Source: Vibrio fluvialis (GTDB lineage Bacteria; Pseudomonadota; Gammaproteobacteria; Enterobacterales; Vibrionaceae). Taken from it: a DNA stretch of 64,000 nucleotides. The notes below the pieces were generated by a model that saw only the letters and a program-made list of their open reading frames with translations, was not told the origin of the DNA and made no database searches. Location: assembly GCF_900460245.1 (NCBI RefSeq), contig NZ_UHIP01000002.1, positions 806,001 through 870,000 of the forward strand, given 5' to 3'. Positions within the stretch are counted from its first letter, which is position 1; every line of letters begins with the position of its first letter. The translations under genes and the position numbers were made by a program. This document shows positions 18,034 through 24,401 of the stretch, in pieces.

Positions 18034-18059
18034 AAAAAGGCCCATACCGAAGTATGGGC
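18034..18059 (-). terminator. Terminator after kdgA
   Basis: On the minus strand GCCCATAC-TTCG-GTATGGGC has a C(UUCG)G tetraloop and is followed by seven T. It ends the kdgK-kdgA transcript and abuts the convergent pectinesterase stop. Confidence 0.8.
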
Positions 18060-18184
18060 AAACACCTATGCGTTCTGACAATGGGCCGGCAGGCATGGAC
18101 GGACTGCCGACTCAAAACCAGTCTTTGTTGCAGGATAACAAATCAAGGTCGAGAGGTTTGATCTCGAAAAAGGATCGGTAATCG

Positions 18185-18808
18185 TTAAGCGATAATGCCA
18201 GCGACTTCTTTGACCAACACAGCCAGTTCGTCCCATTTTTCATTGTCGATAAGATCGTTGGGCACCATCCAGGTTCCGCCACACGCCAGCACCGCTGGGA
18301 TAGCGAGGTAGTTCTTCACGTTGCTCGGGCTCACGCCGCCGGTTGGCATAAAGCTGACCGGGTAAACGGCCGTCAGGGCTTTAAGCATAGCAACACCGCC
18401 TGAAGGCTCAGCCGGGAAGAATTTCAGCGTATCCAGACCCATTTCCATCGCTTGTTCCACCAGGCTTGGATTGTTGACGCCTGGGACGATGGTCACACCG
18501 CGCTGCTGACAGTATTTCACTGTGGTCGGGTTAAAGCCCGGGCTGACCACAAAGTCGACACCCGCTTCAATCGCCTGATCAACCTGAGCTGTCGTCAGTA
18601 CGGTGCCTGCGCCAATCAGCATGTCCGGGAATGCTTCGCGCATGTTTTTCATGGCCAGCGCTGCTTGTTCAGTACGGAAGGTCACTTCCGCACAAGGCAG
18701 GCCGTTTTCAATCAGCACTTCGGCCAGTTTGACGGCTTTGTTTGCGTCTTTGATTGCAATCACCGGAACGACTTTAATGTCGCGCAGTTGCTCGTTAAGA
18801 GTTTTCAT
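18185..18808 (-). CDS. kdgA: 2-dehydro-3-deoxy-6-phosphogluconate aldolase
   Basis: A 207-residue class I aldolase (Eda/KdgA) splitting KDPG to pyruvate and glyceraldehyde-3-phosphate, the last step of the pathway. K129 in LKFFPAEPSGG is the Schiff-base Lys, E41 in AEVTFRTE the general base, and R45 binds substrate. It follows kdgK by ten bases and is co-transcribed with it. Length is usual for the family. It may be a second copy beside a chromosome I eda; this cannot be tested here. Confidence 0.94.
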   Translation of the reverse strand: MKTLNEQLRDIKVVPVIAIKDANKAVKLAEVLIENGLPCAEVTFRTEQAALAMKNMREAFPDMLIGAGTVLTTAQVDQAIEAGVDFVVSPGFNPTTVKYCQQRGVTIVPGVNNPSLVEQAMEMGLDTLKFFPAEPSGGVAMLKALTAVYPVSFMPTGGVSPSNVKNYLAIPAVLACGGTWMVPNDLIDNEKWDELAVLVKEVAGIIA

Positions 18809-18818
18809 TTTTCCATCC

Positions 18819-19745
18819 TTAAATTAGAGGCATGACATCGCGTGGAATAATTGCCCCACGATGTTGAATAACGGTGCCCGCCAGAGCGTGACCAGAAACC
18901 GCGGAGTCGACGGTACTGCCACCGGTGAGGCGTTTGGCCAGATAACCAGCGCTGAATGAGTCACCAGCGGCGGTGGTGTCTACCACTTTGCTCACTTTGA
19001 TGGCCGGTACGGCGATAAAATCATCAGACGTCACGACAAAGCATTCGTCCGCGCCACGCTTCACCACGATCTCTTTGACGCCAAAACCTTGCGTGCGTTC
19101 GATTGCCTGCTGTTCCGCGCTGTCGCCATAAAGCATCACTTCATCGTCAAATGTCAGAAATGCGATATCCGTTAAGCGCAGAATACTGGCGTACATGTCG
19201 CGCGCTGCCTGGGCAGATTCCCACAGGGCTGGACGGTAGTTGTTGTCGAAGGCGATGGTCACGCCATCTTTGCGACACAGTGTGAGCAGCTCAACCAATT
19301 TTTTACGGCAATCAGCGGGTAAAATCGCCAGGCTGATGCCGCTGAGGTAAACCACCTGATGTTGGCTGAGCTTTTCTGCCAGGCTCAACAGCGGGCTTTC
19401 GCGCAGCCAGTACTTCGCCGCCGAGTCGTTACGCCAGTAGTAGAAACTACGTTCACCATCCGGCGCGGTTTCAATCGCGTAGATGCCCGGCAGTTTGCTG
19501 TCGGAGATCTGAACCAGATCGGTGTTGATCCCTTCCTGCTGCCAACTGGTCAACATCTGTTTGCTGAACGGATCTTTCCCCAATCCGGTCACATAAGAGG
19601 TGGTGATGCCGTGTTGCTGCGTCAGGCGAGACAGATAGAGCGCAGTATTCAGTGTATCGCCACCAAAACTCTGCTTGAGCTGATCGTCGGCTTTTTGCAA
19701 TTCCACCATGCATTCGCCGATGACCGCGACTCGATTCACCTTCAT
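18819..19745 (-). CDS. kdgK: 2-dehydro-3-deoxygluconate kinase
   Basis: A 308-residue PfkB-family sugar kinase phosphorylating 2-keto-3-deoxygluconate at O6. Seen: IGECMVELQ near the start, GGDTLNTALYLSRL, and the ATP-site motif VVDTTAAGDSFSAGYL near residue 250 with the catalytic Asp. The ATG at 19745 has AGGAG seven bases upstream; an earlier TTG in frame would overlap that site. A KdgR-like box lies about 65-80 bases upstream. It is the first gene of the kdgK-kdgA unit. Confidence 0.94.
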   Translation of the reverse strand: MKVNRVAVIGECMVELQKADDQLKQSFGGDTLNTALYLSRLTQQHGITTSYVTGLGKDPFSKQMLTSWQQEGINTDLVQISDSKLPGIYAIETAPDGERSFYYWRNDSAAKYWLRESPLLSLAEKLSQHQVVYLSGISLAILPADCRKKLVELLTLCRKDGVTIAFDNNYRPALWESAQAARDMYASILRLTDIAFLTFDDEVMLYGDSAEQQAIERTQGFGVKEIVVKRGADECFVVTSDDFIAVPAIKVSKVVDTTAAGDSFSAGYLAKRLTGGSTVDSAVSGHALAGTVIQHRGAIIPRDVMPLI

Positions 19746-19807
19746 AGGAGTACTCCTCAAAATAATCTGACGCCATTATGGCAATAAAAAAACCATGAAA
19801 CAATAAA

Positions 19808-19830
19808 TTTAAAACGATGGTTCATTTAAA
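19808..19830 (-). promoter_or_regulatory. KdgR-like operator before kdgK
   Basis: Core AAAACGATGGTTC (19811-19823) with TTT/AAA flanks resembles the box before the symporter. A second, partial site (ATGAAACAATAAATTT) lies beside it near 19795-19810. Confidence 0.65.
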
Positions 19831-19918
19831 TTGTGAATTGGGTCTTTATTTGAGTTTTTGCGTGTGAAGTGAAAGAGCCAAAATCGGCACGCACTCTGCG
19901 TGCCACTTGATGCCGGAG

Positions 19919-20833
19919 TTATCGAACGGAAGCCGGGGCGTACAAGCTCTGCACCCAACTGTCGAGTAGCTGTGGCCAGTGTTTGGCGGGCAGGTTCTGG
20001 ACACCGCGCAGGCCAAAGCCGTGGCCGCCGCGGGCAAAAATGTGCAGTTCGGTCGGGACATGGTGTGCTTTGAGCGCCTGCCAGAAGACCAGGCTGTTGT
20101 CGGCTTTGACGGCGTTATCATCGCTGGCGTGCATCAGAAAGCAGGGGGGTGTATCTGGGCGTACCTGGGTGTGCAGCGAATAGTGCTGACGAGTCGTTGT
20201 ATCCGGATAGTCGCCCATCAGTTCATAACGGGAACCGTCGTGGCCGATCTCTTCATCCATGCTGATCACCGGATACATCAGCGCTGCAAAATCCGGGCGT
20301 GGTGAAAGTAAATCGGCAGAATCCTGTAAAGGGTAAACCGCTTGATGATGATGCACCACCAGTGTGCCCGCCGCGTGTCCGCCGGCCGAAAAACCGACGA
20401 TGCCCACATGGCGTAATCCCCAACGGGCTACTTGGGCGCGAATGAGCCGAATCGCGCGCTGAGCATCCGCCAGCGGGGCGTGCACGCCCTCCGCATGGCC
20501 ATCGCCCGGCATACGATAAGTCATGACAAACACGGTATAACCTTTCTCGCTCATCGCGATGGCGGTGTCTATACCTTCTTTGTCAAAGGCTACGCGCTGA
20601 TAGCTGCCACCGGGTAGGACCAAAAGACCGATGCCGTTGGGATGCTCAGGTTCAACCACCACCATCTCTGGCCGGGTAATATGAGAAACTTCGCGGTCGC
20701 GCACCACTTCATCACTGCTGCGGTCGCTGAAACGAGGCGCAAGGTCGGGGACGGGCCGAGTCGATGGCCAGAGCGGAATGACTGTGTGGCCGGGGAACCA
20801 CTGCGTGAGAGAAGTAAACGAAACATCAGTCAT
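19919..20833 (-). CDS. Alpha/beta-hydrolase esterase, possible intracellular pectin acetylesterase
   Basis: A 304-residue alpha/beta hydrolase of the BD-FAE/acetylesterase kind. The nucleophile is the Ser in VGFSAGGHAAG (about residue 150), the acid the Asp in HASDDNAV, and the His in GGHGFG; LVLPGGSYQRVAFDKEG supplies the oxyanion hole. Dickeya PaeX, a pectin acetylesterase from a pectin cluster, belongs to this fold, so deacetylation of oligogalacturonides is likely but not shown. No signal peptide is visible, unlike exported PaeX, so it would act after import. It stands alone between a terminator (20883) and the kdgK promoter. Confidence 0.75.
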   Translation of the reverse strand: MTDVSFTSLTQWFPGHTVIPLWPSTRPVPDLAPRFSDRSSDEVVRDREVSHITRPEMVVVEPEHPNGIGLLVLPGGSYQRVAFDKEGIDTAIAMSEKGYTVFVMTYRMPGDGHAEGVHAPLADAQRAIRLIRAQVARWGLRHVGIVGFSAGGHAAGTLVVHHHQAVYPLQDSADLLSPRPDFAALMYPVISMDEEIGHDGSRYELMGDYPDTTTRQHYSLHTQVRPDTPPCFLMHASDDNAVKADNSLVFWQALKAHHVPTELHIFARGGHGFGLRGVQNLPAKHWPQLLDSWVQSLYAPASVR

Positions 20834-20882
20834 ATCAAATCCTTGAAGCGAAGAGGTGGAACCATTGTGCTATTGATGGAAT

Positions 20883-20912
20883 AAAAAAAGCCAGCGCGAA
20901 GGCTGGCTTTTT
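20883..20912 (-). terminator. Terminator after uronate isomerase operon
   Basis: GCCAGC, GCGAAG loop, GCTGGC with T or A runs on both sides. It ends the kduD-ygjV-kdgF-isomerase transcript. Confidence 0.85.
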
Positions 20913-20944
20913 GATGAGTTCCCGATAAATAAGTAATGCAGTGC

Positions 20945-21580
20945 TTAGTCGAGTAGAGACTGTACGTATTCTGCGATTTCCGGCACCTGACAGTGGCTGA
21001 AGAAACACTCTTGGAAGCGTGCGCCGCCAACAGCTGTTTTCACCAGTTCCTGATCGATAGAGCGCAGTGCCTCAACGACGTCTTTCGCGACCGCGAATTT
21101 CACCTGAGTCAGAATGCCAGCGTTGCGTTGCTGAGGTTCCGCACGCTCGATTGGGTAACCCTGACCACGTTCGCCAGTGAACGCTTTTTCAAAAATGTAA
21201 CGAACGTTCAGCTCACCTGCCCAGCCAAATCCTTTCGCAAAAGCCAGAGACAACGCGTTGCCGTTGTTGATTTGGTTAAACAGGAACGCATCTGAAGGCT
21301 CCAGGCAGTAACCACAGATAACACCCGGATGCAGGTTCAGAGACATCATTGCGCCCTGGCCGGTACCACAACCTGCGACAACAAAATCGGCCGCTTTTGA
21401 GTTCAGCAGAATGCTGGCCATAATCCCTAAGTGGATGTAAGTCAGGTGATGGTCGTTTTCATCAGACATACCAACGTTGAAAACATCGTGACCCAGCGGC
21501 GCCGCTACGGTGTTCAGTTCGTTCAGAACCATCGCGTTTTTGCCAGCCTGGCTGTTTTCCATCATCAGTGCAATTTTCAT
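20945..21580 (-). CDS. dhuI: RpiB/LacA-family isomerase, probable DHU (5-keto-4-deoxyuronate) isomerase replacing KduI
   Basis: A 211-residue protein of the RpiB/LacA/LacB sugar-isomerase superfamily: MKIALMMENSQAGKN, active-site loop VVAGCGTGQGAMMSLN near residue 75-90, and NNGNALSLAFAKGFGWAGELNVRYIF. The window has no KduI, yet the pathway needs 5-keto-4-deoxyuronate converted to 2,5-diketo-3-deoxygluconate between KdgF and KduD. Streptococcal DhuI, which does this reaction, is of the RpiB superfamily, so this gene is the best candidate. The ATG at 21580 has AGGAGA seven bases before it; an upstream frame extension lacks support. It sits directly behind kdgF in the operon. Confidence 0.78.
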   Translation of the reverse strand: MKIALMMENSQAGKNAMVLNELNTVAAPLGHDVFNVGMSDENDHHLTYIHLGIMASILLNSKAADFVVAGCGTGQGAMMSLNLHPGVICGYCLEPSDAFLFNQINNGNALSLAFAKGFGWAGELNVRYIFEKAFTGERGQGYPIERAEPQQRNAGILTQVKFAVAKDVVEALRSIDQELVKTAVGGARFQECFFSHCQVPEIAEYVQSLLD

Positions 21581-21631
21581 AGAGTTTCTCCTGCGGTTTG
21601 TCCGCAACAAATCAGTTAAAAAGCGAATTCG

Positions 21632-21955
21632 TTATTGAATGAAATCTTTGCGCATTGGGGTGAAGTTATCGAGCAGCACCCCCGCTTTAAGGCAAACGCA
21701 GCCGTGCATCACGTTCGGCTCTTTGTAAAGCGCGTCGCCGGCTTTGACGATTTTGGTTTCATCGCCAATGGTAAATTCGAATTCACCCGACAGCACGTAC
21801 GTCAGCTGTTCATGCGGGTGGCTGTGCATCGGGCCAATTGCGCCTTGTTCAAAATGCACTTCAACGCTCATGATGTTGTCACTGTAGGCGAGGATTTTGC
21901 GAGAAACGCCAGCGCCGAGATCTTCCAGTTTTACATCTTGGTTATAGACAAACAT
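21632..21955 (-). CDS. kdgF: KdgF cupin, unsaturated uronate linearising enzyme
   Basis: A 107-residue single-domain cupin. KdgF converts the 4,5-unsaturated galacturonate monomer to its open-chain keto form, feeding the isomerase. The metal-site motif PMHSHPHEQLTYVLSGEFEF (His44, 46, 48, Gln50) and the later His84 (EPNVMHGC) are in place. It lies 51 bases before the isomerase and 14 bases behind the YgjV gene in the same transcript. Length equals the family norm. Confidence 0.92.
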   Translation of the reverse strand: MFVYNQDVKLEDLGAGVSRKILAYSDNIMSVEVHFEQGAIGPMHSHPHEQLTYVLSGEFEFTIGDETKIVKAGDALYKEPNVMHGCVCLKAGVLLDNFTPMRKDFIQ

Positions 21956-21969
21956 GATGCCCTCTTTGT

Positions 21970-22491
21970 TTACAGTGCCTGACTGGCCAGCGCGCGTTTT
22001 TGTTCGCGCAGCATACGGAAAATGGTCAGGCTGTTAACGGTAATGACAGTCAGCTCCAGCAATGTGCCGCCAATGGAGCCAACCAGAATATTGTTGGTTA
22101 GCCAACAGCAGGCGCCAATCAGAAAGGCAATGCGCATTTGAATGCCGCGCAACATGAAGATAGCAAATGTACCAATCATGGTGCCAATCACTGGCCACAG
22201 ATCCCACCAATGGTCGGCGATGTAAAGGCCTAATCCCGCTCCGGCGAGCAGGAATATCGCCGCAACATATTTCGACGAGGTGTAGATGGAACTGGCTGTG
22301 CGCATGGCCGACAGGGCAGCGCTGAGCGCTGAGACTGCCGAACCAAGCAAAATAAAGTGGAGAAGATGATTGAGATTGAAGACGAACATTACGATCTTCA
22401 GCCGCCTGTCGTTTTTCTGGTAGAAAGTGGAGATTCCTAAACCAAAGCTGACAAACCCTAATGCCTGAGCCAGTGATAAATCTGCAATCAT
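21970..22491 (-). CDS. ygjV: YgjV-family inner membrane protein
   Basis: A 173-residue integral membrane protein with five or six hydrophobic segments (AQALGFVSFGLGISTFYQKNDRRLK, then LNHLLHFILLGS) matching the YgjV (Imp-YgjV) family. Its biochemical role is unknown. In E. coli ygjV adjoins the hexuronate genes uxaCA and exuT, and here it lies between kduD and kdgF, so a role tied to uronates, perhaps transport, is plausible. Spacing of 14-22 bases on both sides shows it is part of the operon. Confidence 0.82.
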   Translation of the reverse strand: MIADLSLAQALGFVSFGLGISTFYQKNDRRLKIVMFVFNLNHLLHFILLGSAVSALSAALSAMRTASSIYTSSKYVAAIFLLAGAGLGLYIADHWWDLWPVIGTMIGTFAIFMLRGIQMRIAFLIGACCWLTNNILVGSIGGTLLELTVITVNSLTIFRMLREQKRALASQAL

Positions 22492-22513
22492 CTTCTCGTA
22501 TGCTTCTTAGTAA

Positions 22514-23275
22514 TTAACGGGCTAACCAGCCGCCATCAACCGCTACGGTGTAACCGTTGATGTAGTCTGATGCTTTCGACGCCAGGAAGATCACTGGGCC
22601 TGCCAGATCTTCCGGTGTACCCCAACGACCCGCCGGGATGCGATCCAGAATCTCTTTGCTGCGATCTTCATCAGCACGCAGCGCAGCAGTGTTGTTGGTT
22701 GCCATGTAGCCCGGTGCAATTGCGTTCACGTTGACGTTGTGTTGCGCCCACTCGTTGGCCATCAGGCGAGTGATGCCCATGACGCCGCTCTTTGATGCGG
22801 TGTAAGACGGTACGCGGATACCACCCTGATAAGACAGCATGGACGCTACGTTGATGATCTTGCCGCCTTCACCTTGTGCAATGAACTGTTTCGCCACCGC
22901 TTGAGACATGAAGAAGACGGACTTGATGTTGATGTTCATCACGTCATCCCAGTCTTTTTCGCTGAATTCAATCGCGTCATTACGACGGATGATGCCAGCG
23001 TTGTTGACCAGAATATCGATGCGGCCCAGCTCAGTCACTGCGCGGTCGATGATGGATGGGATGTCGTCCAGAACCATCAGGTTAGCTCGGATATCAACGA
23101 ACTTACGTCCGGTTTCTGCCATTTTTGCGATAGTTTCAGTCGGTTCAACAATGTTTACACCCACGATGTCACAACCTGCTTTAGCCAGGCCAAGTGCCAT
23201 ACCCTGACCAAGACCAGTGTCACAACCCGTGACGATAGCGACTTTGCCTTCCAGGTTAAATGAATCAAGAATCAT
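22514..23275 (-). CDS. kduD: 2-dehydro-3-deoxy-D-gluconate 5-dehydrogenase
   Basis: A 253-residue short-chain dehydrogenase that reduces 2,5-diketo-3-deoxygluconate to 2-keto-3-deoxygluconate with NAD(P)H. The nucleotide motif TGCDTGLGQG is at residues 17-25, NNAG near 91, and the catalytic S145, Y158 and K162 (YTASK) are present; the C-terminus GYTVAVDGGWLAR is standard. AGGAAAAC precedes the ATG. It is the first gene of kduD-ygjV-kdgF-isomerase, divergent from kdgR across a 260-base region with two large operators. Confidence 0.94.
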   Translation of the reverse strand: MILDSFNLEGKVAIVTGCDTGLGQGMALGLAKAGCDIVGVNIVEPTETIAKMAETGRKFVDIRANLMVLDDIPSIIDRAVTELGRIDILVNNAGIIRRNDAIEFSEKDWDDVMNINIKSVFFMSQAVAKQFIAQGEGGKIINVASMLSYQGGIRVPSYTASKSGVMGITRLMANEWAQHNVNVNAIAPGYMATNNTAALRADEDRSKEILDRIPAGRWGTPEDLAGPVIFLASKASDYINGYTVAVDGGWLAR

Positions 23276-23374
23276 AACGTTTTCCTCAGTGGTAGCTGGT
23301 TTTTGAGTGGCGGCGAGTTGGCCATCTCAGTTCGTATGTCTGTATCGTGGATCAAAAAGAAACCTAAGGCAATT

Positions 23375-23399
23375 ATTTTTGAAAAGGTGTTTTAAAAAT
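23375..23399. promoter_or_regulatory. Large KdgR-like operator, copy 1
   Basis: A 25-bp element with arms ATTTTT/AAAAAT and core GAAAAGGTGTTTT between kduD and kdgR. 23 of 25 bases are shared with the copy at 23449. Confidence 0.6.
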
Positions 23400-23448
23400 A
23401 TTGATGGTGATCTTCTTTTTTGATGATGGAATACTTGCGCGGTTTCAA

Positions 23449-23473
23449 ATTTTTGAAAAGGCTTTTTAAAAAT
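23449..23473. promoter_or_regulatory. Large KdgR-like operator, copy 2
   Basis: Second copy of the element at 23375, differing at two central bases. The copies are 74 bp apart, close to seven helical turns, on one face of the DNA. Confidence 0.6.
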
Positions 23474-23535
23474 TGTGGTACACAGAAAGTGAGCGGTTAT
23501 AATAGGCGCTAACAAGAAAACACAAAGGTTCTACA

Positions 23536-24318
23536 ATGGAAAAGTCAACTCAACCGGAAGCGGTATCTTCGGTTCTGAAAGTCTTCAGCATTCTTCAGGC
23601 CCTGGGCGAGCAGAAAGAAATTGGTGTTTCGGAACTGTCTCAACGTCTCATGATGTCTAAAGCCACGACCTATCGTTTCCTGCAAACCATGAAATCCATG
23701 GGCTTTGTGGCTCAGGAAGGGGAAGCGGATAAATACAAACTGACCCTGAAACTGTTTGAGCTGGGCGCAAAATCCCTTGAGTACGTCGATCTGATTGAGT
23801 TAGCGGACAAAGAGATGCGTTATATCTCTGAGCAGACCAACGAAGCGTTGCACTTAGGTTCGCTGGATGAAAACGCCATCATCTACATCCACAAAATCGA
23901 TTCTGGCTACAACCTGCGCATGCAGTCGCGCATTGGTCGCCGCAACCCGCTGTACAGTACCGCGATTGGTAAAGTGCTGCTGGCTGAACGCGACGAGCAG
24001 TTTGTACGCGATACTCTGGAAGGGGTGGAGTTCATCAAACACACGGATCGTACGCTGGAAAATGTTGAGCAACTGCTGGAAGAGCTGGCGCTGGTTCGCA
24101 CTCAACACTATGCGGAAGACAATGAAGAACAAGAACCGGGTCTGCGCTGTATCGCTGCACCTGTCTATGACCGCTTTGGTCATGTGATTGCGGGCTTGTC
24201 GATGTCGCTGCCAACCATCCGTTTTGATGAACAACGCATGGGTTACTACGTGGACTTACTGCAAACGGCAGGTCGCAATATCTCGCTTCAGCTTGGTTAT
24301 AACAATTACCCGGCTTAG
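23536..24318 (+). CDS. kdgR: IclR-family repressor of pectin catabolism
   Basis: A 260-residue IclR-family protein matching KdgR: winged helix (about 12-75, VLKVFSILQALGEQKEIGVSELSQRL, then SKATTYRFLQTMKSMGFV) and a GAF-like effector domain (about 90-255). KdgR represses pectin genes until 2-keto-3-deoxygluconate binds it. It is divergent from kduD and its upstream region has two large operators, suggesting autoregulation. A GGTT-rich but weak ribosome site precedes the ATG; a terminator follows at 24331. Confidence 0.93.
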   Translation: MEKSTQPEAVSSVLKVFSILQALGEQKEIGVSELSQRLMMSKATTYRFLQTMKSMGFVAQEGEADKYKLTLKLFELGAKSLEYVDLIELADKEMRYISEQTNEALHLGSLDENAIIYIHKIDSGYNLRMQSRIGRRNPLYSTAIGKVLLAERDEQFVRDTLEGVEFIKHTDRTLENVEQLLEELALVRTQHYAEDNEEQEPGLRCIAAPVYDRFGHVIAGLSMSLPTIRFDEQRMGYYVDLLQTAGRNISLQLGYNNYPA

Positions 24319-24330
24319 GCAAAAAAATTA

Positions 24331-24353
24331 GCAGCCGTCGGGCTGCTTTTTTT
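24331..24353 (+). terminator. Terminator after kdgR
   Basis: GCAGCC, GTCG loop, GGCTGC then seven T. Confidence 0.85.
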
Positions 24354-24370
24354 AGTATCATTTTTTGTAT

Positions 24371-24387
24371 TGAAACGGCGTTTTGAA
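24371..24387 (+). promoter_or_regulatory. KdgR-like palindrome before DUF294 gene
   Basis: TGAAACGGCGTTTTGA resembles the tog operator (GAAACAACGTTTT) and lies 15 bases before the GTG start of the next gene. It may be a real site or chance. Confidence 0.4.
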
Positions 24388-24401
24388 ATGAGGAGGGCGG
24401 T

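Noticed and set aside
18034..18059. Hairpin after the pectinesterase gene as its own terminator
   Set aside because: The T run follows the stem only on the minus strand; on the plus strand the A run precedes it, so it serves kdgK-kdgA.
23275..24318. A transposon or prophage boundary at either end of the pectin island
   Set aside because: No tRNA, integrase, insertion sequence or long direct repeats were seen at 1.9 kb or 24.3 kb.
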